Source: JADJGC01 sp964576925
GTDB taxonomy: Bacteria > Zixibacteria > MSB-5A5 > CAIYYT01
Direction of reading: 5' to 3'
Length of the DNA stretch: 64,000 bases
Assembly (NCBI GenBank): GCA_964576925.1
Contig: CAZNWJ010000001.1
Location: 806,001 to 870,000, forward strand
Part shown: piece by piece, positions 16,391 to 24,926 of the stretch
How positions within the stretch are numbered: the stretch's first letter is position 1
Layout of the letters: each line of letters opens with the position of its first letter
The notes under the pieces: generated by a model
Database searches by the model: none
Seen by the model: the letters and a program-made list of their open reading frames with translations, nothing else
What the model was told of the DNA's origin: nothing
Translations under genes and position numbers: made by a program

Positions 16391-18637
16391 ATGACTGACA
16401 AATTCTGTCACTGGAAAAGTACCTTATCTTCAAATCTCCTTATTCTTGGCTTTATACTGACAGTTCTTGTCAGTGAGTGGCTCTTTGCCGAGCCTCTCGC
16501 TCCGCGCACGCCCATCAAGGACGTCCCGATTTTTACGTTTCCGGGCAAGCAATTTCAACTTGAAGTCAAGTTCCGCGACGATCTGCTCATGCGCGCCACC
16601 GCCGATGGCAAGGTCGGTTCGCACGAAAAGGCCGCCTCAGACAAGGTTCTCAATGTCGCGAGCCAGTTTGCGCTGCGTTTTGAGCAGTTGATCAAATTGC
16701 CCGATGCCAAGATCAACAAGCTCGAGCAGCGCGCCGCCGAAATCTCACGCGAAGCTCAGCCCGATCTGCGCGGTATGATGCTCGTCAAGATCGACGGTGC
16801 CGATAACGCCGCTCTCGAAATCGCCGCCCGCGCGCTGCAGGCTCTTCCTGAAGTCGAATACGTTTATCTTGCCGAGGTCATGCCGCCGCCTCCCGGCGAC
16901 TACGCGCCGCCGACTCCGAACTACATCCCGCAGCAAGGATATCGCGGCCCCGATCCGGGCTTCGAAGTCAACTATCTCTGGACGCGCAACGGCAAGGGGC
17001 AGAACGTACGCTATTCCGACTGCGAATATGGCTGGGATGTGATCCACGAAGACCTCGTCGATATCCCCATCATTGTAGAGGCCGGCCAAACAATGGATTC
17101 TCCCTTTGGATCCGATCACGGTACCTCGGCGGTCGGCATCACCGCCGCTCCTGACAACGGCTACGGCGTAACCGGTATCGCGCCGCTCGCCTCGAGCGTC
17201 AATGTCTATCCAGAAATCTCGCTGGAAGAAGGCTCCCGTCGCGTTACTTGCATCGCCAACGCGATCGCCGATTCCGATCCGGGCGACGTGGTGTTGTTGG
17301 AAATGCAGACCACCGGCGCCGGTGGCGACTACGCTCCGGCGGAATACGATCCTTCGGTCTGGACCGTGGTCCGCAATGGCGGAAACCAAAACGTCATCGT
17401 CGTCGCGGCCGCCGGTAACGGCGATCAGAATCTCGACAGCGCACCGTATGCCAGCTACATGGCTCGCGGTGATTCAAAATCAATCATCATCGGCGCCGGC
17501 ACATCAACGACCGGCCACAACAAACTTGATTTCTCGACCTACGGCAGCCGCGTCGATGTCCAGGCCTGGGGACACAACGTCTTCACGGCCGGCTATGGCG
17601 ATTGGTCGATCGTCGGCGGCGACGATCACCAGAGCTACACTCATACCTTCAGCGGCACGAGTTCAGCTTCAGCTGTCTCCGCAGGACTGGTAACAGCACT
17701 GCAATCCTACGCCAAGCAGGTTATCGGCCGGCCCCTAACACCGATCGAGATGCGAAGTCTTCTCATCCAGACCGGCAATCCGCAGGGCTCCGGCGGCGAG
17801 ATCGGCCCGGCGATTAATCTGCGCAAAGCCGCCGCGGCTCTCTGCCAGTACATGGCCTCTCCCGTCGACACCGATCACGACGGCATCAACGACCCATGCG
17901 ACAACTGCGCGAATGCGTATAACCTCGATCAAAACGATGTCGACGGCGATAACCTTGGCGATGTCTGCGACCCTGATTCCGACAACGATGGCATTCTAAA
18001 TGCCGCCGACAATTGCCCGCTTGTCGTCAATGCCTCACAGACAGATGCCGACAACGACCTTGTCGGCGACGCCTGCGACAACTGCCCGGTAACCGTCAAC
18101 CCGAATCAATATGACGAAAACTCCGATGGCGTCGGCGATGCCTGCGACGGTCAGTTACATATCCAGAACTACACCATGCCCGTCGGCTACATGAACACGC
18201 CTTACTTCGTCCAATTGGAAGCCGTCGGCGGAACCCCGCCCTACACTTGGACCTTCTTTGGCGGCGATTTGCCCTTTGGCTGCAACTTCAACGGCGGTAA
18301 CATCGGCACCGTCGACGGCACACCCGTCTTCGTCGCGACTTTCTATTTCAACTTCGAATGCCGCGATTCCGGCATTCCTCAGAAAGCCGATACTCTCAGC
18401 GTCGCTGTCACAATTCTCGAACCGCCCTACGTGTGCGGCGATGCCGACGGCACTGACATCGTCAATATCTCGGACGCCGTCTTCCTGATCGCCTACATCT
18501 TTGGCGGCGGCCCCGCGCCGAATCCGCTCGAATCCGGCGATGCCGACTGCTCGGGAATTGTCACGATTTCAGATGCGGTGTACTTGATTACCTACATCTT
18601 CTCCGGCGGCCTGGCGCCCTGTGCGGGATGTCCTTAG
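16391..18637 (+). CDS. Secreted subtilisin-family protease with TSP3 repeats and dockerin-like tail
   Basis: 748 residues from the ATG at 16391, just before a signal segment (LLILGFILTVLVSEWLFAEP); the frame is open to 16205. Pro-region to about 160, then an S8 domain at about 195-480: candidate Asp in SDCEYGWDVIHEDL, His in SDHGTSAVGI, Asn in VAAAGNGD and Ser in FSGTSSASAVSAG. The Asp motif is unusual (normally DTGV). Residues 490-590 hold TSP3 Ca-binding repeats (DTDHDGINDPCDNC; DSDNDGILNAADNC), then a beta domain, then two dockerin-like repeats (GDADGTDIVNISD; GDADCSGIVTISD). Expected to act outside the cell. No partner is obvious nearby. Confidence 0.85.
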   Translation: MTDKFCHWKSTLSSNLLILGFILTVLVSEWLFAEPLAPRTPIKDVPIFTFPGKQFQLEVKFRDDLLMRATADGKVGSHEKAASDKVLNVASQFALRFEQLIKLPDAKINKLEQRAAEISREAQPDLRGMMLVKIDGADNAALEIAARALQALPEVEYVYLAEVMPPPPGDYAPPTPNYIPQQGYRGPDPGFEVNYLWTRNGKGQNVRYSDCEYGWDVIHEDLVDIPIIVEAGQTMDSPFGSDHGTSAVGITAAPDNGYGVTGIAPLASSVNVYPEISLEEGSRRVTCIANAIADSDPGDVVLLEMQTTGAGGDYAPAEYDPSVWTVVRNGGNQNVIVVAAAGNGDQNLDSAPYASYMARGDSKSIIIGAGTSTTGHNKLDFSTYGSRVDVQAWGHNVFTAGYGDWSIVGGDDHQSYTHTFSGTSSASAVSAGLVTALQSYAKQVIGRPLTPIEMRSLLIQTGNPQGSGGEIGPAINLRKAAAALCQYMASPVDTDHDGINDPCDNCANAYNLDQNDVDGDNLGDVCDPDSDNDGILNAADNCPLVVNASQTDADNDLVGDACDNCPVTVNPNQYDENSDGVGDACDGQLHIQNYTMPVGYMNTPYFVQLEAVGGTPPYTWTFFGGDLPFGCNFNGGNIGTVDGTPVFVATFYFNFECRDSGIPQKADTLSVAVTILEPPYVCGDADGTDIVNISDAVFLIAYIFGGGPAPNPLESGDADCSGIVTISDAVYLITYIFSGGLAPCAGCP

Positions 18638-18804
18638 TCAATCACGACTCTTCGTCTCCGATTTGCAACTTCAACGACTTCTGCCCGTAGATTACAGCCT
18701 ATTGGTGCGGTATTAAATCATTGACAAGAGCGGCGCATTTGCGCAGCATACCCGTGACCGCTCAAAGATTCTCAGAATAAACCCGGAAAATTGGAGGAAT
18801 CGAT

Positions 18805-20238
18805 ATGATTACAAATGCTATTACCTTGCGACTCTCTTTGATGGTACTCATCTGTCTGGCGGGAGTGCTGCCGGCAGCCGCAAGAGCGGCCGAGGTTGGA
18901 GAGAAAGACATTTCCGACATTCTGCAGCAGGTCTACAATTTCGCTACACCCGCAGAGTGGCTGCCGGCCTCACGTATCGCCGTGGCGACCGCCGCGACGC
19001 AGCCACTTGCGAGCTTGTGGAATGTTGAACTGACTGCTGAAATGCAGGAATCGGCGATGCGTCAGCCGCAAGCCTATTTTCCGGCTTCGGATACGTCATA
19101 CGAGTGGATTGCTGGATGGCAGCCTCTCTCGCGTGATACCTACCACTATACGGGAACGAAAAAGAACTGGATCCTCAGCGAGGTCTACAATGCCGGCTGG
19201 GAGAACGGAAGCAAGATTACTTGGACGTACGACGGCAGCAGTCGAATCAGTTACTTCATCCTGCAGGGCTGGGACAACGACAGTGTTGATTGGGTCAATA
19301 TCAATAGGATAAGCTTCTCCTACGACGGCAGCAGCACCCGGACAACTGTGTCTTTGACCTCGGTCTGGGATGGAGAGTCCTTCATTGACTTCTCGCGGAC
19401 CCTCTACACCTATGACGGGAACAACCGCCTCAGCACGATTATCACGCAATCTTATCTCGGGGTGTGGACCGACGCTACGCGCACAACCTTCACTTATGAT
19501 GGCAACGGCAACGAAACCCTGGCCCTCTTAGAAACGAAAGTCGGAGTGAACTGGGTCAACTCGTCGCAGACGATCTCAACCTACGACGGCAGCAATCGAC
19601 AACTGGACGAAATCGTGAAGACCTGGAACGGCGCCGCCTTTGTCAACTCCGCGAAAAATGAATACTCGTACGACGGCAATGACAACTTGACGCTGGATAA
19701 ACATTCGGTCTGGGTCTCCTCCGCCTGGTCGCTGTCGGATGTCGATACGATGAAGTATGACGGAAGCAACCGTCTGATTCAAGAGGTGTTCTGGACGGTC
19801 TCCAGCGGCGATCTCTCGAGGACGAATTACACCTGGGACGGCTCCGGCAACGTGACCGAGATGATCGACCAGAATTACGTGTCTTCGTGGGTTAATGACA
19901 TGCGGAGCGTTTTTGTTTACCAGCAGATCGCGGTGCAGGTCGATGAATCACCCTTGCCGGACGATTTCGCGCTGCTGCAAAACCATCCGAATCCGTTCAA
20001 TCCGACTACCACTATCCGCTACAGCCTCGCGCGCCCGTCGCAGGTCGTGATCGAAGTCTGGAATGTACTCGGTCAGCGCGTGCGTGTGCTCGAGGACGAG
20101 GTACAAGCCGCCGGTGTCTACGAGACGACTTGGGACGGCCGCAACGCTTCCGGGCAGGAGGTTGCCAGCGGAGTCTATTTCTACACCCTCAGGTCGGGCA
20201 ACTTCACCCAGACCCGCAAGATGGTGCTACTTCGATAG
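18805..20238 (+). CDS. Secreted YD-like repeat protein with Por-type C-terminal sorting tail
   Basis: 477 residues; TTGGAGGAATCGAT precedes the ATG. Signal peptide at 1-27 (ending ARAAEVG). Residues 110-375 hold about seven repeats of 40-44 residues, each with a core like YTYDGNNRL or FTYDGNGNET and a Trp-rich strand between, resembling YD repeats. The last 85 residues are a T9SS-type sorting domain: QNHPNPFNPTTTIRYSL, VIEVWNVLGQRVRVL, TTWDGRNASGQEVASGVYFY and a final RKMVLLR. Such tails send proteins to the type IX secretion machinery or anchor them at the surface; no secretion gene is in the window. A T-rich hairpin follows at 20264. Confidence 0.85.
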   Translation: MITNAITLRLSLMVLICLAGVLPAAARAAEVGEKDISDILQQVYNFATPAEWLPASRIAVATAATQPLASLWNVELTAEMQESAMRQPQAYFPASDTSYEWIAGWQPLSRDTYHYTGTKKNWILSEVYNAGWENGSKITWTYDGSSRISYFILQGWDNDSVDWVNINRISFSYDGSSTRTTVSLTSVWDGESFIDFSRTLYTYDGNNRLSTIITQSYLGVWTDATRTTFTYDGNGNETLALLETKVGVNWVNSSQTISTYDGSNRQLDEIVKTWNGAAFVNSAKNEYSYDGNDNLTLDKHSVWVSSAWSLSDVDTMKYDGSNRLIQEVFWTVSSGDLSRTNYTWDGSGNVTEMIDQNYVSSWVNDMRSVFVYQQIAVQVDESPLPDDFALLQNHPNPFNPTTTIRYSLARPSQVVIEVWNVLGQRVRVLEDEVQAAGVYETTWDGRNASGQEVASGVYFYTLRSGNFTQTRKMVLLR

Positions 20239-20263
20239 CTCAATTTCACCATCGATGATTCTG

Positions 20264-20307
20264 AGAGCCGGCGGCATATGCCACCGGCTCTTTCATTTGT
20301 TGCTTTT
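20264..20307 (+). terminator. Rho-independent terminator of the sorting-tail gene
   Basis: Stem AGAGCCGG / CCGGCTCT at 20264-20291, followed by TTCATTTGTTGCTTTT, 25 bp after the stop codon. Confidence 0.7.
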
Positions 20308-20374
20308 GGGTGCCCATAAAATGAGATGACATAAGCACTTAATGACGTTAGCTGATTGATTTACCAAAATCTGA

Positions 20375-20403
20375 TTGACCCCCGAAACCTCCGCCCATAT
20401 ATT
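20375..20403 (+). promoter_or_regulatory. Sigma-70-type promoter of groESL
   Basis: TTGACC (20375-20380), exactly 17-base spacer, TATATT (20398-20403). The predicted start near 20410 places CIRCE just downstream, as in HrcA-controlled promoters. Confidence 0.75.
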
Positions 20404-20416
20404 CGCGTACAAGTTG

Positions 20417-20443
20417 TTAGCACTCGACACCGAGGAGTGCTAA
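20417..20443. promoter_or_regulatory. CIRCE operator (HrcA binding site)
   Basis: Perfect CIRCE: TTAGCACTC, nine bases, GAGTGCTAA. HrcA repressor binds this element and is released on heat shock or when GroEL is titrated. hrcA itself is not in the window. Confidence 0.95.
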
Positions 20444-20490
20444 CAAGGCAAACGCCGCTTGCGTAGCATCTGGCGATTGCGAAACGTGCG

Positions 20491-20548
20491 GATCGCTCCT
20501 CCTCATGATTCCCCCTTAGAAAAGGGGGTTAGGGGGTTGTGAGCGATC
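20491..20548 (+). repeat. Inverted-repeat element in the groESL leader
   Basis: 58 bp bounded by GATCGCTC and GAGCGATC, with an inner CCCCCTTAGAAAAGGGGG hairpin. A related CCCCCT/AGGGGG core occurs near 45520. It lies between CIRCE and groES in the transcribed leader. Confidence 0.6.
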
Positions 20549-20622
20549 AAGGAAAAAACAGGAAGCAACTTAGATAGACAGCGTAATCAACTAACACTAT
20601 TCATTCTATAAGGAGTGCATTA

Positions 20623-20910
20623 ATGAACATCCAACCGTTGCAAGACCGCGTTCTGGTGAAGCCGCTTCAGCAGGAAGAGGTCAAGAAGGGCGGGATCATC
20701 ATCCCCGATACCGCCAAGGAAAAACCGCAGGAAGGCCAGATCATGGCCGCCGGCCCCGGCCGCATGTCCGATGAGGGCAAGCTGCTGGCGATGTCCGTCA
20801 AAGTCGGCGACAAAATCCTCTACGGCAAGTATTCCGGCTCGGAAGTCTCCGTGGACGGCGCCGAATTCCTGATCATGCGCGAGTCCGATATCCTCGCGGT
20901 ACTGAAGTAA
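20623..20910 (+). CDS. groES: Co-chaperonin GroES
   Basis: 95 residues, normal length. Caps the GroEL cage during ATP-driven folding in the cytoplasm. Starts MNIQPLQDRVLVKP, with the mobile loop around EEVKKGGIIIPDTAKEKPQE and the roof/barrel segment GDKILYGKYSGSEV. AAGGAG lies upstream of the ATG. First gene of the CIRCE-controlled groESL operon; 27 bp separate it from groEL. Confidence 0.97.
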   Translation: MNIQPLQDRVLVKPLQQEEVKKGGIIIPDTAKEKPQEGQIMAAGPGRMSDEGKLLAMSVKVGDKILYGKYSGSEVSVDGAEFLIMRESDILAVLK

Positions 20911-20937
20911 TCCAACGAATCAAGGAGAATTACCAGA

Positions 20938-22572
20938 ATGGCTAAGCAAATAGAATTCGATGCGATTGCCCGCGAGAAACTGCGCAAGGGCGTCGACAAG
21001 TTGGCCGATGCGGTGAAAGTCACCCTCGGTCCCAAGGGCCGCAATGTCATCATCGACAAAAAATTCGGCTCCCCCACCGTCACCAAGGACGGCGTCACCG
21101 TCGCCAAGGAAGTTGAACTCGAAGATCATTTCGAAAACATGGGCGCCCAGATGGTGCGCGAAGTCGCCAGCAAGACCTCCGATGTCGCCGGCGACGGCAC
21201 CACCACCGCTACCGTGCTCGCCCAGGCGATCTACACCGAAGGCCTCAAGAACGTCACCGCCGGTGCCAACCCGATGGGCATCAAGCGCGGCATCGAAAAG
21301 ACCGTCGTGAAGATTATCGACGAGCTCAAGAAGCAGTCGAAGCCGATTGCCGGTAAGAACGAAATCGCCCAGGTCGGCACCATCTCCGCCAACGATGACA
21401 AGCAGATCGGCAACCTGATTGCCGAGGCGATGGAGAAGGTCGGCAAGGACGGCGTCATCACCGTTGAAGAAGCCAAAACCACCGACACCACGCTCGAAGT
21501 TGTCGAAGGTATGCAGTTCGACCGCGGCTACCTCTCGCCGTATTTCATCACCAATCCGGAGTCGATGGAAACCGAGATGGAAGATGCCTACATCCTGATC
21601 CACGACAAGAAAATCTCCGCGATGAAGGAGCTGCTCCCGATTCTCGAGAAGATCGCCCAGACCGGCCGCCCGCTGCTGATCATCGCTGAAGACGTCGAGT
21701 CCGAAGCGCTGGCCACCCTCGTAGTCAACAAGCTGCGCGGTACCCTTAAGGTCTGCGCCGTCAAAGCCCCGGGCTTTGGCGATCGTCGCAAGGCGATGCT
21801 CGAAGATATCGCTGTGCTCACTGCCGCGAAAGTGATCTCGGAAGAACTCGGCTTCAAGCTTGAGAACACCGTGCTCTCCGACCTCGGTATTGCCAAGAAG
21901 ATCGTCATCGACAAGGAAAACACCACCATCGTCGAAGGCAACGGCAAGCAGGCCGACATCAAGGGCCGCATCGAGCAGATCAAGCGCCAGATCGAGGAAA
22001 CCACCTCCGATTACGACCGCGAGAAACTGCAGGAACGCCTCGCCAAGCTGGCCGGCGGTGTGGCTGTGATCAACGTCGGCGCTGCGACCGAAACCGAAAT
22101 GAAAGAGAAGAAGGCTCGTGTTGAAGATGCCCTCCACGCTACCCGCGCGGCGGTTGAGGAAGGCATCATCCCGGGCGGCGGCGTCGCGCTGCTGCGCACG
22201 ATTCCCAAGCTCAACGACATGAAGCTGGACGGCGACGAGCTGATCGGCCTGTCGATCGTGCGTCGCGCTCTCGAAGCCCCGATTCGCTTTATCGCTGAAA
22301 ACGCCGGCGCCGAGGGTTCGGTCGTCGTCGAAAAGGTGAAAGGCCAGAACGGCGCCTTCGGTTACAACGCCCAGACCGGCGAGTTCGAAGACCTTATGAA
22401 GGCCGGCGTCATCGACCCGACCAAGGTCACGCGCTCGGCGCTCGAAAACGCCGCTTCGATTGCTTCGCTGCTTCTCACCACCGAAGCGATCATCTGCGAC
22501 AAACCGGAACCCAACAAGGGCGCCGGTGCTCCGCCGATGCCTCCCGGCGGCGGCTACGGCGACATGTACTAA
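20938..22572 (+). CDS. groEL: Chaperonin GroEL
   Basis: 544 residues, standard Hsp60 length. Forms the double-ring ATP-driven folding cage. Recognisable stretches: VKVTLGPKGRNVIID, the ATP-site DGTTTATVLAQAI, the apical domain near ESEALATLVVNKLRG, and the signature AAVEEGIIPGGGVALLR near 400. The C-terminal tail is PPMPPGGGYGDMY rather than a long GGM repeat. A ribosome site AAGGAG precedes the ATG. Heat-shock control comes from the CIRCE site upstream of groES, and a hairpin after the stop likely ends the transcript. Confidence 0.98.
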   Translation: MAKQIEFDAIAREKLRKGVDKLADAVKVTLGPKGRNVIIDKKFGSPTVTKDGVTVAKEVELEDHFENMGAQMVREVASKTSDVAGDGTTTATVLAQAIYTEGLKNVTAGANPMGIKRGIEKTVVKIIDELKKQSKPIAGKNEIAQVGTISANDDKQIGNLIAEAMEKVGKDGVITVEEAKTTDTTLEVVEGMQFDRGYLSPYFITNPESMETEMEDAYILIHDKKISAMKELLPILEKIAQTGRPLLIIAEDVESEALATLVVNKLRGTLKVCAVKAPGFGDRRKAMLEDIAVLTAAKVISEELGFKLENTVLSDLGIAKKIVIDKENTTIVEGNGKQADIKGRIEQIKRQIEETTSDYDREKLQERLAKLAGGVAVINVGAATETEMKEKKARVEDALHATRAAVEEGIIPGGGVALLRTIPKLNDMKLDGDELIGLSIVRRALEAPIRFIAENAGAEGSVVVEKVKGQNGAFGYNAQTGEFEDLMKAGVIDPTKVTRSALENAASIASLLLTTEAIICDKPEPNKGAGAPPMPPGGGYGDMY

Positions 22573-22593
22573 ACCGAAGAGGTTGGAGATAAG

Positions 22594-22617
22594 ACGGCGG
22601 ATCGCAAGGTCCGCCGT
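22594..22617 (+). terminator. Terminator-like hairpin after groEL
   Basis: Stem ACGGCGGA / TCCGCCGT with an 8-base loop, 21 bp after the groEL stop; followed by TTGACATT with only a short T-run. Confidence 0.6.
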
Positions 22618-22740
22618 TTGACATTATTGACCTAGCTGACTATCTTTAACAACGTGCGCTTCGAAGGGGAGAATCGAAGTATGCAGATGATAAAGAGAAG
22701 ATAAGGTGAGAATATTGGATCGTTGTCACAGGGAGAAACG

Positions 22741-23235
22741 ATGACTAAGACAGAAGCGTACGCAAGTATAAGAGATAGACTTGTTGAGTTTGCAGAGATA
22801 GTAAACAAGTTCAAATCTGAGCAGGTACAACTTAGAATTCTGGAGGTGCTGCTGGAGGCTTCGTCGGAATCCACCGAGACCGCGAAGAAAGGCGAGGGTC
22901 GTCGGAGACGGAGAGGCACGCAAAGTCGATCGTCAAGGCGCTCGGTCGAGACAGGAAAACCACAGACAACTGAGAAGACAACAAAGTCAAAGGTCAGTAC
23001 AAGAAGACAAGGTGCGTTGGCGATTCTGAACTCGCTACTTTCTGACGGTTTCTTCAAGAGGCCGAGGTCAATCGCAAACATCATAGATCATTGTGACAAC
23101 AAACTTGCGCGAAAATTCAGGGCCAATGAGTTGTCGGGGAAGTTAGTCCGGCTTGTTCGGCTCGAAAGTCTGGACAGAAACAAGAACAAAGATGGGCAAT
23201 ACGAATATGTCGAAAAGAAATCAAACACTCAATGA
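22741..23235 (+). CDS. Small basic-linker protein with winged-helix-like C-terminus (island gene 1)
   Basis: 164 residues; GGGAGAAACG precedes the ATG. Residues 1-45 are helical (RDRLVEFAEIVNKFKSEQVQ), 50-90 a very basic Ser/Arg/Lys linker (RRRRRGTQSRSS), and 90-164 look like a winged helix: GALAILNSLLSDGFFKRPRS, ANELSGKLVRLVRLESLDR, ending DGQYEYVEKK. I know no function for it. Codon choice is visibly more A+T-rich than in groEL just upstream. It overlaps the start of the next gene and is followed by a TIR gene, so I read it as the first gene of a three-gene accessory module. Confidence 0.65.
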   Translation: MTKTEAYASIRDRLVEFAEIVNKFKSEQVQLRILEVLLEASSESTETAKKGEGRRRRRGTQSRSSRRSVETGKPQTTEKTTKSKVSTRRQGALAILNSLLSDGFFKRPRSIANIIDHCDNKLARKFRANELSGKLVRLVRLESLDRNKNKDGQYEYVEKKSNTQ

Positions 23236-23989
23236 GGCCCTGGCAGGCATTTCGGCTCAGTTTCGCAATCGGATAATAAAATATTACACCGATCTGAAAA
23301 TCAGATATCGGCAAGAGCTATTCGATGCATCGGGCCTTAGTGCGGCAAAACTCTCAGAATGTGTTTTGCGTTTGCTCCAGCATGAGTTAACTGGAAGCTT
23401 CACGCCATTTTCTAAGGAGATTACGAACTTCAGAGACGAGTGTGTCGCTCTAGAGCGCATTCCCAAGACTCAAGGCCGTGAATCCACACGCGTAATCATA
23501 CCCAGGGCACTCCTGTTTATTTATACGCTGCGCTCTAAGAGAGGCATAGGGCACATTGGCGGTGACGTAGAAGCCGACCGAATCGACCTCGGGACAATCA
23601 CCAAGTGCTGTGACTGGATCGTTTGTGAGCTACTTAGAATATACCACAGCTTGTCACTAGAAGAAGCACAAGATTTGCTGGACAGCATTTCTGATCGAGA
23701 ATTGCCCGTAATCTGGGAGGTGGGTAGCAAGAAGAGGGTACTGAAGGAGGGATTGAGTGCTCGTGAGCAGACTCTATTGTTGTGCTACAGCTGTAGTGAA
23801 TCGCAGGTGCCCACAGAAGACTTATGCAGTTGGATCGAGTACTCGAATACAACCGTATTCAAGAATCGAGTGCTGGCTCCATTGCACAAAGCTAGGCTCA
23901 TTGAGTACGAGAGGGACGCTGAACTTGTTACGCTCTCTCCCAAGGGATTGAAGTATGTTGAGGAGAATATCTCCAAGCTCTATTCGTAG
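23192..23989 (+). CDS. HEPN-like protein with C-terminal winged helix (island gene 2)
   Basis: 265 residues if begun at the ATG at 23192; an ATG at 23207 is equally possible. It overlaps the previous gene by 29-44 bp. The middle is helical and carries TLRSKRGIGHIGGDVEADRI, where R-x6-H could be a HEPN RNase-type motif; a conserved-looking CDWIVCELLRIYH follows. From about 185 a winged-helix-like region runs (LSAREQTLLLCYSC, VFKNRVLAPLHKARLIEYER, LVTLSPKGLKYVEENI). HEPN assignment is by motif only. With a TIR gene next door, a defence role is plausible but unproven. Confidence 0.6.
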   Translation: MGNTNMSKRNQTLNEALAGISAQFRNRIIKYYTDLKIRYRQELFDASGLSAAKLSECVLRLLQHELTGSFTPFSKEITNFRDECVALERIPKTQGRESTRVIIPRALLFIYTLRSKRGIGHIGGDVEADRIDLGTITKCCDWIVCELLRIYHSLSLEEAQDLLDSISDRELPVIWEVGSKKRVLKEGLSAREQTLLLCYSCSESQVPTEDLCSWIEYSNTTVFKNRVLAPLHKARLIEYERDAELVTLSPKGLKYVEENISKLYS

Positions 23990-24046
23990 GGAAAGTCAGA
24001 CTCTACTGCGGGTCACGTTTCATTGCAGTTCACAGGGAGTCAACAC

Positions 24047-24646
24047 GTGAATGTATTCATCTCGTACTCACTAATGGACCGCGAGTTCGTAGATCGGCTT
24101 GCCAAACACTTGGAATCGGCGGGAATGAGAGCCTTCTTCGCGTCTCGGGATATAAACGCAGGCGACTCTATACCCGGGGAGATCAATAAGGCACTTGAGA
24201 CTTGTGATCGATTCGTCCTAGTACTCAGCCCAAATAGCGTGCAATCTAGATGGGTTCAGTTGGAAATTGACGCGATCATTACAATGGAGTTGCGGGAAGA
24301 GAGATCTCTGCTGATCCCAGTGCTTGTTGCGCATTGCAACATTCCCAGAATTATCGCGGCGAAGAAGTACGCGAACTTCACAGCGAGTTTTGAAGCAGGT
24401 ATGGCAGAGATGCTTCATGCGCTGGGTGTCGAAAAGGCTGAGGGCGATGTACACGCAATGGGCTTGTTGCCCGAATCGGCCCCACATGCCATGCCTCTGA
24501 GAAGTGCTTCGCTTATAGAGTCTTGCCCACGGTGTGCTTCACCCGAGTACAGACTACGCATCGTGCTTGAAGCTGGAGCAACTGAGGTCCGAATATGCAA
24601 TGTATGTGGCGAAGAATACCAATTCTTCCCCTATGGATGTTACTGA
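24047..24646 (+). CDS. TIR-domain protein with C-terminal zinc ribbon (island gene 3)
   Basis: 199 residues from a GTG at 24047 with AGGGAG 7 bases upstream. Residues 1-125 form a TIR domain: NVFISYSLMDREFVDRLAKH, GMRAFFASRDINAGDSI, RFVLVLSPNSVQSRWVQLEI and RSLLIPVLV. The Glu in WVQLE is at the position of the catalytic Glu of NAD-cleaving bacterial TIRs. Residues 165-199 contain two CxxC pairs (CPRC, CNVC), a likely zinc ribbon, which is an uncommon partner for TIR. TIR effectors in phage defence deplete NAD or make cyclic ADP-ribose signals; that is family knowledge, and here only the domain is seen. Confidence 0.82.
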   Translation: MNVFISYSLMDREFVDRLAKHLESAGMRAFFASRDINAGDSIPGEINKALETCDRFVLVLSPNSVQSRWVQLEIDAIITMELREERSLLIPVLVAHCNIPRIIAAKKYANFTASFEAGMAEMLHALGVEKAEGDVHAMGLLPESAPHAMPLRSASLIESCPRCASPEYRLRIVLEAGATEVRICNVCGEEYQFFPYGCY

Positions 24647-24659
24647 GAGTTCGTAGTCC

Positions 24660-24687
24660 GTAGGTCCGAACCCCCGTGGTTCGGATT
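24660..24687 (+). repeat. GTAG-headed hairpin, GTCCGAACC family
   Basis: GTAG then stem TCCGAACC / GGTTCGGA (24665-24672 with 24678-24685), 13 bp after the TIR stop. A sibling lies at 27416. The rest of 24647-24926 has only a CCACCTTCGAGGTGG hairpin near 24760 and no gene. Confidence 0.65.
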
Positions 24688-24926
24688 CTGCCCAAACCGG
24701 AAACGCTCCCCTTTCAGCGCGCTTCTCGAAACTCTCTCCGCAGGAGGTCATGAACCACCCACCTTCGAGGTGGCGGAGAGTACCGAATAGGGCTACAATA
24801 AATGGAAAGTGCTTACCAGTATCTCGCGGCTTGAGAGCACAGGAACAATCAAGGAGTATTTTTGTAGAAAATTAGAAATGCGGCTAACGCCGACAGCAAT
24901 GCAAACAAAACAAAAGGAGATTAGTT

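Larger units (their letters stand above)
20239..20622. other. Intergenic region with terminator, groES promoter, CIRCE and an inserted repeat
   Basis: 384 bp without a gene. In order: terminator of the sorting-tail gene, groESL promoter, CIRCE operator, a 58-bp inverted-repeat element, then the ribosome site AAGGAG before groES. Confidence 0.8.

Noticed and set aside
18721..18751. Promoter upstream of the sorting-tail gene (TTGACA at 18721)
   Set aside because: The -35 is perfect, but no acceptable -10 box lies 16-18 bases downstream.
20920..22137. 405-codon open frame antisense to groEL
   Set aside because: It mirrors groEL codon for codon and has no homology-like motif or ribosome site; a shadow of a strongly biased gene.
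24660..24690. tRNA T-arm (GGTTCGGATTC)
   Set aside because: The segment is half of a GTAG-headed hairpin; no acceptor stem or anticodon arm can be built around it.
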